Below, in pieces: positions 1-7,947 of a stretch of 37,701 nt of DNA. Made by a program: the position numbers and the translations under genes. The notes below the pieces were generated by a model. The model was not told the origin of the DNA. It saw only the letters and a program-made list of their open reading frames with translations, and made no database searches. How positions within the stretch are numbered: the stretch's first letter is position 1; each line of letters opens with the position of its first letter. Origin of the DNA: an uncultured Nitrospira sp. (GTDB lineage: Bacteria; Nitrospirota; Nitrospiria; Nitrospirales; UBA8639); contig CABVRQ010000016.1 in assembly GCA_902500695.1 (NCBI GenBank), positions 1-37,701 on the forward strand, written 5' to 3'.

Positions 1-2
1 CG

Positions 3-938
3 TGGAAGGCATTTTGCGGGGCTCGGCTGGACTATGTAAAATCCTTGGCTGAGACGGTGGAACAGAGTTTTATCCGGCGGGATACGACGCATCCGACATT
101 CTGTGGGTGTATCGATTGGCATTCCAGTGTCCATGGCGCCTACGCGTTATTAACGGCGGCGCGACTGACCGGACAACATCGTTGGGCTGAAATTGTCGAT
201 ACGGCACTGACGCGTGATGGTTTGGAGGCGGAACTGGCCTCACTCCGGAACGGGGATCTCAATCATGAAGTACCCTATGGCTGTTCCTGGTTTTTGAAAC
301 TAGCCTTAGAACGGGAGCAGGGGTGGGGGAATGGAGATTTGTTACCGTTGGCGGCGGAAATTTCCACAAAGTTGGAAGAATGGATTTTTTCTCTTCCGGC
401 TGGAGAGGTTATTTGTCATTTGAAACAGAGGGACTATGGCAATTTGTCATGGGCCTTGCTGAATTTGTGGAATTGGAGTCAATGGAAGGCTGACCACGTT
501 TTAATCGAAAAGCTTCTTAGGTTTACACGGATGTGGGTTGTCCTTCTTGATGAGACCTTGCCTCCTTCATATGACAAGGTGACGAATGAGTTTTTTGCGG
601 CCTCTCTGCAACGGACTAGAACCATTTTTACGATCCTTCCCCAAGAAGAATCTTGGCGATGGTTTGAGTCATTTTGTCCAGACGGCCTTTCCATGGAACC
701 GATCCCCTCAGCCCCCACGCCACATTCCGCAGGACTCAACTTTAGCCGGGCTTGGGCATTCTGGACGCTTTTCCAATCTACTCAGAACTTGGCATTTCGT
801 GACTTGTACGTCCATCATATTGCGACGCATATGGAGATGCCGCAGTATTGGCGGGATGACTACCGAAAACACGGGCATTGGGTGCCCCAATTCGGTATTT
901 ATGCGATTGCGTTAAGCTTGGATGAGGCGCCGATCTAA
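3..938 (+). CDS. DUF2891 family protein (5' end outside window)
   Basis: The reading frame is open from base 3, so the true start lies upstream. The first possible internal start is a TTG at 45, but the frame upstream of it reads sensibly, so I treat the gene as 5'-truncated. About 311 residues are visible. A segment reading CIDWHSSVHGAYALL near the start, and a later stretch with GLNFSRAW and HWVPQFGIYA, match my memory of the DUF2891 family, whose members are mostly around 330-350 residues. The function of that family is not established; it looks like a soluble, helix-rich (alpha/alpha-toroid-like) protein. There is no membrane segment in the visible part. It converges on the minus-strand gene ending at 976 with only about 37 bases between them, so it is not part of the neighbouring operon. 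Confidence 0.72.
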   Translation, partial: WKAFCGARLDYVKSLAETVEQSFIRRDTTHPTFCGCIDWHSSVHGAYALLTAARLTGQHRWAEIVDTALTRDGLEAELASLRNGDLNHEVPYGCSWFLKLALEREQGWGNGDLLPLAAEISTKLEEWIFSLPAGEVICHLKQRDYGNLSWALLNLWNWSQWKADHVLIEKLLRFTRMWVVLLDETLPPSYDKVTNEFFAASLQRTRTIFTILPQEESWRWFESFCPDGLSMEPIPSAPTPHSAGLNFSRAWAFWTLFQSTQNLAFRDLYVHHIATHMEMPQYWRDDYRKHGHWVPQFGIYAIALSLDEAPI

Positions 939-975
939 AACAGCGGTTCTTTTCTAAATAACAAGAAATCTACGG

Positions 976-1860
976 TTACAATCCACAACCAATTTTTGCC
1001 AGTGCTGATTCAGGAGAAATGAGGTTACGTTGTAATCCGAGGCTCTTGGTATCCAACCCCATGGCGAGGCCCAGCAGTTGCGGAAGATGGAGAATCGGGA
1101 GATCAATGGAAGTCTGTTCCTGGCTGGCGGCATTGGTCTGCATGCCGTCGAGGTTGAGATGGCAGAGCGGGCAGGGGGTGACCATGATATCGGCTCCGTG
1201 TGATTTGGCATCCCGCGTATGCGTGGCAACCATGGTGAGGGAGTTTTTTTCATTAATGGTCAAAATGGGAAACCCGCAGCATCGGGTTTTTCCTGGAAAA
1301 TCCACAACTTCCGCCCCTAAAATTTCGATGATCCGTTCAAGAGATTTTCCCCGATCAGGGTGCCGGTCGAATTCGAGCGCATCGGTCGGCCGTTGAATAT
1401 AGCATCCATAAAATGGCGCGGCACGAAGACCGGATAACGGACGGGTGATATGTTGTCGCAATGTCTCCTCGCCCACGTCTTCCAAGAGAATCCAGAGAAA
1501 ATGTTTGATCGTGGTTGTTCCCCGATAGGTTAATCCTTCTTCCCGGAGCAAGCCGTTAATTTCCTGGAGGTAGTGTGGTTGAGTGGTGAGACGATGGTTG
1601 GCTTGGCTCATCACGCCCTGGCAGGTACTACAAATGGTCATGATGGGGAGGCCTTGTTGTTCCGCCAGCGCAAAGGTGCGGGCGTTCAGCGCATCGCCCA
1701 GCCGCAGGTCTTTTTCCTGCAACACACCCGCACCGGTACAGGAGGCGGTCGTCATTTCTGCGAGTTCGATTCCTAGTTTGGGATAGACCTGCATGACAGA
1801 TTGATACAGTTCGGGGCATGCCCCCTTGGAGACGCAACCGGGAAAGAAGGCGTATTTCAT
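976..1860 (-). CDS. sdhE: CCG-domain subunit of type E succinate:quinone oxidoreductase (SdhE/HdrB-like)
   Basis: 294 residues with two cysteine-rich CCG-type domains. The first has Cys9, Cys41 and the pair Cys77/Cys80. The second has a Cys in YGCYI (about 153), a true CCG pair in RCCGFP (about 193) and CPLC (about 230). In the first domain the CC pair is reduced to SCTG. Known family: heterodisulfide reductase subunit B and the SdhE (SdhC-like) subunit of type E succinate dehydrogenases, where it replaces the classical haem-binding membrane anchors. It lies 82 bases downstream of sdhB on the same strand, so it most likely passes electrons between SdhB and quinone at the membrane. A GGGGGA ribosome-binding site precedes the ATG. 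A HdrB of another complex is possible on sequence alone, but the context favours SdhE. Confidence 0.82.
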   Translation of the reverse strand: MKYAFFPGCVSKGACPELYQSVMQVYPKLGIELAEMTTASCTGAGVLQEKDLRLGDALNARTFALAEQQGLPIMTICSTCQGVMSQANHRLTTQPHYLQEINGLLREEGLTYRGTTTIKHFLWILLEDVGEETLRQHITRPLSGLRAAPFYGCYIQRPTDALEFDRHPDRGKSLERIIEILGAEVVDFPGKTRCCGFPILTINEKNSLTMVATHTRDAKSHGADIMVTPCPLCHLNLDGMQTNAASQEQTSIDLPILHLPQLLGLAMGLDTKSLGLQRNLISPESALAKIGCGL

Positions 1861-1942
1861 CGCTTTCCCCCTTCTTGTTTTCTTCCTATACCGTGAAGAA
1901 AAGGTAAATGCCCGGGAATGGATGTTGTCAGTGCGGACTTCA

Positions 1943-2899
1943 TCATTTAATCCTGACCTGTTTAAAGAGCCGTTGAATGTGTTGGATGCCCGGGATCGGA
2001 CGGTGAAGCGGACCTGATGGGGGCACTTTGCCTTTGAATACCGATTGAATGACCATGGGGATCATGGCGAGTAATCTGCCAATATTTTTAAGGCCGAAGG
2101 TTCTGATCGCCAGCATAGGTTCGTCCAGAATGCCTTTATGCTTAATAATATCGGTAAAGACTTCGGCATGGCGGGAACCGCAGGTTGATGGAACTTTTTC
2201 CGCCAGACCTTTTGCCCGCAACGCCATGATTCGGTCCATCGGTCCGACCCCTTTGGGGCAGACCTGAATACATTCCATACATCGGGTGCAATCCCACATG
2301 CCGCCAGGCTGATTGAGGGAGGTTAGGCGTTGGGAAGTCGCGGCATCCCGTGGGTCGGCGACGAACCGATAGGCTTTCGCCAGGGCGGCAGGCCCGACGA
2401 AAGTTTTGTCGACCTCCAGAACTGTGCAGTCGGAGACGCAGACGCCACACATGATGCAGCTCATGACTCCGGAGAGGTGGCTCATGGACTCCGGCGAGGC
2501 GGTGTATTCGGCCGTGGGAGGCAGCCCTTGTGGTTGGAGCCACGGCTGAATCTGTCGAATCTTTGACCAGAATGGCGCCATGTCGGTGACCAGATCTTTA
2601 ATGACCGGCATGTTATTCATGGGTTCAACCTGAATTGTTCCCCCTTCCGAGGCCATTGAAATCATTTTGGTTTTACATGCCAGTGTGGCGTGTCCGTTAA
2701 TGCGCATGCCGCAAGATCCGCAAATGGCTCCGCGACAGGAACAACGGAGTGTTAAGGAGTCATCAATGGTTTCCCGAATTTTAATGAGCCCATCGAGGAT
2801 ACTGTCGGAAGGATCGATTTCCAGATCATATTCCTGATAATACGAGGAGGGGCGATCGTGTTCAGGATTAAAGCGGCGTATGCGAAGTGTGGTGTGCAT
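1943..2899 (-). CDS. sdhB: Succinate dehydrogenase/fumarate reductase iron-sulfur subunit
   Basis: 318 residues. The N-terminal ferredoxin-like domain shows the plant-type [2Fe-2S] pattern Cys55-x4-Cys60-x2-Cys63-x11-Cys75. The C-terminal domain has Cys148-x2-Cys151-x2-Cys154-x3-Cys158 and then Cys204-x2-Cys207-x2-Cys210-x3-Cys214-Pro. Classical SdhB has no cysteine at the position of Cys207 and carries a [3Fe-4S] centre there; an extra cysteine is typical of type E enzymes, where centre 3 is [4Fe-4S]. The protein is also longer than the usual 240-260 residues, with a basic C-terminal extension of about 80 residues. It relays electrons from the SdhA flavin toward the CCG subunit. It sits between sdhA (gap about 113 bases) and the CCG gene. 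Confidence 0.93.
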   Translation of the reverse strand: MHTTLRIRRFNPEHDRPSSYYQEYDLEIDPSDSILDGLIKIRETIDDSLTLRCSCRGAICGSCGMRINGHATLACKTKMISMASEGGTIQVEPMNNMPVIKDLVTDMAPFWSKIRQIQPWLQPQGLPPTAEYTASPESMSHLSGVMSCIMCGVCVSDCTVLEVDKTFVGPAALAKAYRFVADPRDAATSQRLTSLNQPGGMWDCTRCMECIQVCPKGVGPMDRIMALRAKGLAEKVPSTCGSRHAEVFTDIIKHKGILDEPMLAIRTFGLKNIGRLLAMIPMVIQSVFKGKVPPSGPLHRPIPGIQHIQRLFKQVRIK

Positions 2900-3012
2900 C
2901 AGTGGGGGTGATTCCTTGGCTTGTGCTTCCAGTATATCTCCTTTAAGCCGTTAGGGGGTGACTTGTGGTCCGTGCCCGGTTAAAAGGACCCATAATAGGC
3001 CTTTTGACTCCA

Positions 3013-4728
3013 TTAATAGACGCGGATTTGAGGTTGCCATTGGGTGATCCGCACCGGTAGATACTCGACTTGGGGAGGATTATCGGGCCGATGATACAGC
3101 AACACATGTTTGAGCCAGTGTTCGTCATCCCGGTCAAGAAAATCCGTCCGGAAATGGGCTCCGCGGCTTTCCTGTCTGGTGAGGGCACCAACAATAATGG
3201 CTTCTGCGCAGTCCAACATAAACCCCAGTTCCAGTGCCGCGATTAATCCGGTATTAAACACCTGCCCTTTATCCTGAATAGTGAGGTCGGGCCAACGTCT
3301 CTTGAGTGTAGTGATATGGTGAAGGGCCGTCTCCATACCTTCCTCTTCGCGAAAGACTGATACATACCGGTTCATGGTGGTGCCCATCTCCAGGCGCAAT
3401 GCGGCCGCTCGTTCTCCCGGTCCTTTCCGTGACACGATGCCGGCCACCAGGTGTTTGTCTGCCTCCATGGCGCTTTCCGGAATGGTGGGAGGAGGGATCG
3501 TGTTGGCATATTCCGCGGCACATGCTCCTGCCCGTCGGCCAAACACCACGGTGTCCAACAGCGAGTTGGCCCCCAGCCGGTTGCCCCCATGTAGGCTCAC
3601 GCAGGCGGTTTCTCCTGCCGCGAAGAGGCCCGGCACGCCGGCCCATTGGTCCTGGACATCCCAACATCGGCCTTCAGTATCGGTTTTGATGCCCCCCATT
3701 TGGTAATGCATGCCCGGCCGGATGGGTAACGGCTCTTCGGCTAAATCGATATTCGCAAATGTTTTGGCTTCGGCGTAGATTTGTCCCAGACGATCCTGAA
3801 GAAAGGCCCGTCCCAAATGCCGGCAGTCGAGCAGGACGCAGCCTTTGATGCCACGCCCTTCATTAATTTCAATTTGTTCCGCCCGGGAGACGACATCCCG
3901 CGAAGCCAGCTCCAGCATATTGGGCGCATAACGTTCCATGAAGCGCTCGCCCTTGCTGTTGAGAAGATAGGCCCCTTCTCCCCTGGCGGCTTCCGTAATC
4001 AAGAGGCCCTTCCCCTTTAGCGTCGTCGGGTGATATTGCACCATTTCCATATCCATTAATGGGGCCCCGGCCCGGTAGGCCACGGCCATGCCATCACCTG
4101 TACAAATCAAAGCATTGGTGCTGGGTTCGTACACCCGCCCTAAGCCGCCTGTGGCCATGATGACGGCTTTGGCTCGAAATAGCGCGAATGTTCCTGTTCG
4201 AATTTCAAAGGCCACCACGCCGGCACACCGTCCCTGGTCGTCTTTCACGAGGGAGGTCACAAACCATTCTTCATAGACGGGGATTTGAGCCTGCATAGTT
4301 TGTTCATACAGCACGTGAAGCATTGCCTGTCCGGTAAAGTCGGACACAAAAAAGGTTCGTGCGCGTTTTTGTCCACCGAATCGGCGCGTACCGAGGTGGC
4401 CTTCCTCATTGCGGTTAAAGATGACCCCCATATGTTCCAAGGTAATAATATCCTGGCCGGCTTCTTGAGCGAGAACCTCAACGGCGTCCTGGTCGCTCAG
4501 ATAATCACTGCCTTTCACCGTTTCGAAGGCATGGTCTTCCCAGTGGTCCCCCCGGTCGGTCAGGGCGGCGTTAATACCGCCTTGAGCGGCATTGGAATGA
4601 CTACGCACGGGATGGACTTTCGTCAGAAGAGCGACAGAAGCCCCTTGGTTATGCGCGGCAATAGCCGCCCGCATCCCGGCCAGACCGGCACCAATGACGA
4701 GCACATCATAGGAAAATGAAGAGGTCAT
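3013..4728 (-). CDS. sdhA: Succinate dehydrogenase/fumarate reductase flavoprotein subunit
   Basis: 571 residues from the ATG at 4728, matching the usual SdhA length of 570-600. The N-terminal FAD-binding Rossmann motif is GAGLAG (residues 13-18). His44 in RSHSNAAQGG is the expected site of covalent FAD attachment. Further hallmarks are QYHPT, TEAARGEGAYLLN, ASRDVVSR (substrate/active-site arginine region) and HYQMGGI. It oxidises succinate to fumarate or catalyses the reverse, on the cytoplasmic face with SdhB. A TTG at 4737 would add three residues, but the ATG fits the family start better; the AGAAGG purine run abuts that ATG unusually closely. It lies about 70 bases downstream of the citrate synthase gene, consistent with a shared TCA transcript. 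Sequence alone does not tell the physiological direction. Confidence 0.95.
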   Translation of the reverse strand: MTSSFSYDVLVIGAGLAGMRAAIAAHNQGASVALLTKVHPVRSHSNAAQGGINAALTDRGDHWEDHAFETVKGSDYLSDQDAVEVLAQEAGQDIITLEHMGVIFNRNEEGHLGTRRFGGQKRARTFFVSDFTGQAMLHVLYEQTMQAQIPVYEEWFVTSLVKDDQGRCAGVVAFEIRTGTFALFRAKAVIMATGGLGRVYEPSTNALICTGDGMAVAYRAGAPLMDMEMVQYHPTTLKGKGLLITEAARGEGAYLLNSKGERFMERYAPNMLELASRDVVSRAEQIEINEGRGIKGCVLLDCRHLGRAFLQDRLGQIYAEAKTFANIDLAEEPLPIRPGMHYQMGGIKTDTEGRCWDVQDQWAGVPGLFAAGETACVSLHGGNRLGANSLLDTVVFGRRAGACAAEYANTIPPPTIPESAMEADKHLVAGIVSRKGPGERAAALRLEMGTTMNRYVSVFREEEGMETALHHITTLKRRWPDLTIQDKGQVFNTGLIAALELGFMLDCAEAIIVGALTRQESRGAHFRTDFLDRDDEHWLKHVLLYHRPDNPPQVEYLPVRITQWQPQIRVY

Positions 4729-4797
4729 CCTTCTCAAGTAAAGATGCGTGGCACGGGGATTCGGGCAATGATGACGTCGGCCGGGTTCGTGGCCCGA

Positions 4798-5943
4798 CTA
4801 GGTGGATAAGGTCTCACGTGTCTCCACTGATTGATAAGTACGATGGCGTGGGCCCTCATAAATCTGGTCAGGCCGGAACAAGTGATTATCCTGATATTGT
4901 TCAAAACAGTGCGCTAACCACCCGGCCACCCTCGCCATGGCAAAGACAGGAGTAAATAAATCAGTTTCAATGCCCATCCGATGGTAAATGATGCCGGAGT
5001 AAAAATCTACGTTGGGCCGAATGCCTTTGGGGCCCACTCGTTGTTCCATTTCCTGCTCAACCGCCCTGGCAAGAGAAAATAAGGAATTGCCGTTCGGTCG
5101 GGAATCCAATTGTTGAGCAAATTCTTGTAATACGGTGGCGCGAGGGTCCTTGACCTTATAAATCCGATGTCCGAACCCCATAATTTTTTGCTTCATCGAA
5201 AATTTGTGGTCCAGATATGCAGGAATGGCCTCAATAGTTCCAATCTCCTCCAGCATGTGAATGACGGCCTCATTGGCGCCGCCATGCAACGGGCCTTCTA
5301 ATGTTCCAATGGCTGAGGCGATCACTGTAAACGGATCGGCCAGGGTGGAGGCCGTCACCAGTCCGCTAAACGTCGAGGCGTTCATCGTGTGCTCGGCATG
5401 GAGAATCAAGCAGATGTCAAACATCCTGGCCATGTCCGGGGAAGGGACTTTTTCGGTGAGCATGTATAAAAAGTTTTCGGCCAAGGAAAGGTCGTCGCGT
5501 GGTTGGATCTGCTCATCACCATGGCGCAGGCGGGCAAACGCTGCGACGATGGTGGGGAGTTTGGCGATGAGGCGGACGGCGGTCCAATACCGGGTGGCGT
5601 CATCCCGGACATCCGGCACCGGATAAAACATGCCCAAGGCCGCCACGGCCGCCTGCAGGGCATCCATCGGGTGTCCGTGTTCGGGGAGGCATTTCAGGAG
5701 ATCAGTAATGCGATATTTAATCCGTCGATGGTGTGTGAGATCTTCGTGAAACTGGGCCAGTTCCGTTTGAGTGGGAAGCCGGTTGAACAATAATAAAAAC
5801 GCCGTTTCGGTGAAGCTGCTTCGGATCGCAAGCTCCTCAATGGGGATACCGCGATATTCCAGAATCCCCTGTACCCCATCCACATAACTGATGGTTGATT
5901 TCGCCGCAGGAACTCCTGCCAGGCCTGGTAAATAATCTTCCAT
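4798..5943 (-). CDS. gltA: Citrate synthase
   Basis: 381 residues, the length of the short (archaeal/Gram-positive-like) citrate synthases rather than the 430-residue enterobacterial type. Conserved blocks are visible: LHAEHTMNAST (about residue 183, active-site His), GPLHGGANEAV (about 220, second active-site His), GFGHRIYK (about 259) and VDFYSG (about 312, catalytic Asp). It condenses oxaloacetate and acetyl-CoA to citrate in the cytoplasm. The ATG is preceded by AGAAGG with a short spacer. It is the first gene of the minus-strand TCA group, followed by sdhA, sdhB and the CCG subunit, with a candidate promoter about 50-80 bases upstream. A 2-methylcitrate synthase is an alternative for this family, but no methylcitrate-cycle genes are nearby. 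Confidence 0.94.
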   Translation of the reverse strand: MEDYLPGLAGVPAAKSTISYVDGVQGILEYRGIPIEELAIRSSFTETAFLLLFNRLPTQTELAQFHEDLTHHRRIKYRITDLLKCLPEHGHPMDALQAAVAALGMFYPVPDVRDDATRYWTAVRLIAKLPTIVAAFARLRHGDEQIQPRDDLSLAENFLYMLTEKVPSPDMARMFDICLILHAEHTMNASTFSGLVTASTLADPFTVIASAIGTLEGPLHGGANEAVIHMLEEIGTIEAIPAYLDHKFSMKQKIMGFGHRIYKVKDPRATVLQEFAQQLDSRPNGNSLFSLARAVEQEMEQRVGPKGIRPNVDFYSGIIYHRMGIETDLFTPVFAMARVAGWLAHCFEQYQDNHLFRPDQIYEGPRHRTYQSVETRETLST

Positions 5944-5992
5944 GTCACCTTCTCTTTCTTAGATGTCACATCCGTACGTTTGCGAGTAATTT

Positions 5993-6022
5993 AGTATACC
6001 GTGCTCGTGATCTCCACCCCAA
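5993..6022 (-). promoter_or_regulatory. Candidate sigma70-type promoter of the gltA-sdh group
   Basis: Read on the minus strand, TTGGGG (6022-6017) is followed after 18 bases by TATACT (5998-5993). The -10 matches five of six consensus bases and the -35 is weak. The element lies about 50 bases upstream of the gltA ATG. Seen by eye only. Confidence 0.42.
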
Positions 6023-6037
6023 CTTTCCTCGAAGATT

Positions 6038-6046
6038 TGCTATACT
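6038..6046 (+). promoter_or_regulatory. Candidate extended -10 promoter of the Spy/CpxP-like gene
   Basis: TGCTATACT gives a TGn extended -10 with a five-of-six TATACT hexamer. There is no good -35 box, which is usual for extended -10 promoters. It sits about 105 bases upstream of the ATG at 6152 and is divergent from the gltA promoter. Confidence 0.4.
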
Positions 6047-6151
6047 TATTCTTGGAAAATCAGGATGACCCGAAGTGTTGACTGTGAGAAAGTCGTATCT
6101 CATGAGTTCTCGTTTGGTTTAAATTTTAATTTCAAGAAAGGGGATTTGAGT

Positions 6152-6751
6152 ATGCAGGGTGTCAAAAACTTCATGATGGTCGTGGGATTGGTGGCTCTGG
6201 TCACGGGGGGGACGGGGAGCTTGGCAGGAGCTGACTCCGGGAGTGATCACAATCCACATGGGAAGCAGCCTCATGCGGGAATGGGCTATGGTCATGACGA
6301 TCATGAGGGTATGGGGCGGCATGGCGGTCTTTCAACATTGGCCATGAAGGAGCTGTTGGGACTTTCCGATGAACAGGTGAATCAGTTGCATCCGCTCGAG
6401 CTGGAGTACCGGAAGACCATGATTCAGAATGGGGCCGATTTACGGGTTGCCATGGTGGATTTGGGGATGTTCACGGATGCGAAGAAAACGGATATGGCCG
6501 CGATTGCCGCCAAGGTCGATGAAATTAGCCTGTTGCAAAAAAAGATGATGATGTATCGTGTTGAGGTTCTTCTGAAGGTCAAAGAGGTGTTGTCCCCTGA
6601 ACAATATGAGCAATTCCGATCACGGCTGCGTGCGCAAATGGAGGGGATGTCCCATCATGGAGGGGAAAAACCAGAAGGAGAAGGACACCATGGCGAGTAT
6701 CCGGATAAATTTCATGGCCATGATGATAAGGTTGAGAAAAACCACCCCTGA
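6152..6751 (+). CDS. His-rich Spy/CpxP-like periplasmic protein
   Basis: 199 residues from the ATG at 6152, chosen because AAAGGGGA lies just upstream and the new N-terminus is a good Sec signal peptide (MQGVKNFMMVVGLVALVTGG, cleavage probably after GSLAGA). A longer frame from 6065 would bury the signal. After cleavage come a His/Asp/Gly-rich segment (repeated HDDHEG-type runs), a helical core beginning LGLSDEQVNQLHPLELEYRK and ending VLSPEQYEQFRSRLRAQM, and a second His-rich tail. The helical core with paired L(S)xEQ motifs matches the Spy/CpxP/ZraP-like LTxxQ family of periplasmic chaperones and metal sensors. The histidine-rich ends suggest binding of Zn, Cu or Ni, which is an inference. 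It is a single-gene unit with its own candidate promoter and a terminator about 100 bases downstream. Confidence 0.83.
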   Translation: MQGVKNFMMVVGLVALVTGGTGSLAGADSGSDHNPHGKQPHAGMGYGHDDHEGMGRHGGLSTLAMKELLGLSDEQVNQLHPLELEYRKTMIQNGADLRVAMVDLGMFTDAKKTDMAAIAAKVDEISLLQKKMMMYRVEVLLKVKEVLSPEQYEQFRSRLRAQMEGMSHHGGEKPEGEGHHGEYPDKFHGHDDKVEKNHP

Positions 6752-6852
6752 GCATAGGGGGTTCCTCTTAACGAGACTTCCTTCCGTTTCTTGCGACCTG
6801 CGAGTAAGTATTGAGGTTTGAGGTCAATGAGCATCCCGAATAAGTCATTCTT

Positions 6853-6897
6853 CACAAGGGTCCCTTCATCCAAGGGGAGAAGGGACCTGTGGTTTTT
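6853..6897 (+). terminator. Intrinsic terminator after the Spy/CpxP-like gene
   Basis: The hairpin has GGTCCCTT (6859-6866) pairing with AAGGGACC (6880-6887), extended by CACA (6853-6856) pairing with TGTG (6888-6891) across a two-base bulge, and is followed by GTTTTT. The loop is 13 bases. The arrangement of a 12-pair stem and T run is typical of rho-independent termination on the plus strand. Confidence 0.7.
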
Positions 6898-7062
6898 CCT
6901 GTATCCCCCATGCTGCATTTATCTCCCTACAGGGTTTTAGGGGAAGTTGTAGGGGATTGCCTGCACATCTTGATGTGATCCTTTTGGCACATTGCCGGAG
7001 GATGATCTCTAACCACTTGATGTTGTTCATGAAAATAATCATGTGAGGGTGGGGAATGAGCC

Positions 7063-7096
7063 TTGCACTATCTATTTTAATATATGAGTAGTGCAA
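7063..7096. promoter_or_regulatory. Inverted repeat with AT-rich core, possible operator/promoter
   Basis: TTGCACTA (7063-7070) and TAGTGCAA (7089-7096) are perfect inverted copies separated by 18 AT-rich bases that include TAATAT. It lies about 50 bases upstream of the start at 7145. Size and spacing suit a dimeric regulator, or the core may be a -10 region. No regulator is identified. Confidence 0.35.
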
Positions 7097-7144
7097 CACG
7101 ATAAAGTACCTCGTCGCATTTATTTGTTGTGGAGGGAGGTTGTC

Positions 7145-7486
7145 ATGAAATCCTTTACTAAATTGAGTGTCTTATTATTCGTGATGGGCTTCCAGGGAGT
7201 TATGCCGGGTTTTGCCATGGAGGGGGAACCCTTGGCTCAAACACCTGAGGTTCAACAGGAAATACAGACGAATTCTCCGACAACGACGTCACGGTATATG
7301 AATGTTGAAGGGAAGCTTCAGGCCATCCAGGGAGATATGTTTATCATCGAAGGGGCATCAGCCGAACAACAGGTTAAAATCCAGGTGGGGAAAGATACTG
7401 CGTTCCCCAATGGGGAAAAAGAAATCGGGCAACCCATTAATGCCCTGGTTTCGGCTCAGGATGGACATGCGTTGATTATTCAATGA
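7145..7486 (+). CDS. Small secreted protein of unknown function
   Basis: 113 residues from the ATG at 7145, which follows a strong GGAGGGAGGT ribosome-binding site. A frame extending to 7091 would place extra residues before the signal sequence and is less likely. The N-terminus is a Sec-type signal (MKSFTKLSVLLFVMGFQGVM, cleavage near GFAM). A low-complexity Thr/Gln linker follows. The C-terminal half (about residues 55-113) predicts short beta strands (VEGKLQAIQGDMFIIEG, VKIQVGKDT, VSAQDGHALIIQ), reminiscent of small beta-barrel domains in periplasmic proteins of the DUF5666 type. I do not recognise a named family with certainty. It is probably periplasmic and monocistronic. Confidence 0.62.
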   Translation: MKSFTKLSVLLFVMGFQGVMPGFAMEGEPLAQTPEVQQEIQTNSPTTTSRYMNVEGKLQAIQGDMFIIEGASAEQQVKIQVGKDTAFPNGEKEIGQPINALVSAQDGHALIIQ

Positions 7487-7724
7487 CAGGCGGCTCGGTA
7501 TTTCGCTGCCTTGGACTGAGGTATGAGGTCGAATGTTATAGGAAGAGAGCATCGGGGAGGAATGTAAGGATTCTCCACGATGCTATGAATGCGGGAAGGG
7601 TGAACATTTCAGAATTATTCACTTTGTCACTTGGGGGAGTCACAGTGTGTGGTTCGAAGTGTTCGTCCTTCCGCTAATTTTACGTTGATAGGTGCATGCT
7701 AACAAATTATTGGAGAGAAGGCCA

Positions 7725-7892
7725 ATGATGAAATGTGAAACGTGCTATCAAGAGTATACGGCTTTTGATTTCGTCACCTTGCGGAACCTTTGCGAACATG
7801 TGTATTTGGATTCCCTTGCCCAGAAGCAGAATCCCTCTTTATTCAAGTCAGACAAGCCTGTTTCCCCGTTGAACATACACCAACCGGTCTGA
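7725..7892 (+). CDS. Small CxxC protein of unknown function
   Basis: 55 residues from the ATG at 7725, preceded by GGAGAGAAGG at four-base spacing. The N-terminus MMKCETCYQEY carries a CxxC pair, and a further Cys-Glu-His (LCEHVY) about 25 residues later could complete a metal site. The C-terminus is short and unstructured, with no signal peptide or membrane segment. This may be a tiny zinc-ribbon-like or degenerate regulatory protein. The strong ribosome-binding site is the main reason for calling it a gene. It converges on lipA. Confidence 0.45.
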   Translation: MMKCETCYQEYTAFDFVTLRNLCEHVYLDSLAQKQNPSLFKSDKPVSPLNIHQPV

Positions 7893-7893
7893 C

Positions 7894-7910
7894 CAGGGCT
7901 GCCAGCCCTG
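7894..7910. other. Short perfect hairpin between convergent genes
   Basis: CAGGGCT-GCC-AGCCCTG forms a 7-base-pair stem directly after the stop of the small CxxC gene and before the end of lipA. No T run follows on the plus strand, so it may help end transcription or protect RNA ends rather than act as a classical terminator. Confidence 0.35.
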
Positions 7911-7947
7911 CAGATCGAATGGCTTGGGACATAAGAGAGTATGGGTT

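Larger units (their letters stand above)
6752..7144. other. Intergenic region, 393 bases
   Basis: No convincing coding frame. It contains the terminator at 6853-6897 and, near the right end, an 8-base inverted repeat around an AT-rich core (7063-7096) just upstream of the next gene. I see nothing else in it. Confidence 0.6.

Noticed and set aside
6065..6151. Upstream start for the Spy/CpxP-like protein
   Set aside because: It would put 29 non-hydrophobic residues before a clear signal peptide; the ATG at 6152 has the ribosome-binding site.
7483..7677. 64-codon plus-strand frame after the small secreted protein
   Set aside because: Overlaps the preceding stop, lacks a ribosome-binding site and any recognisable feature.
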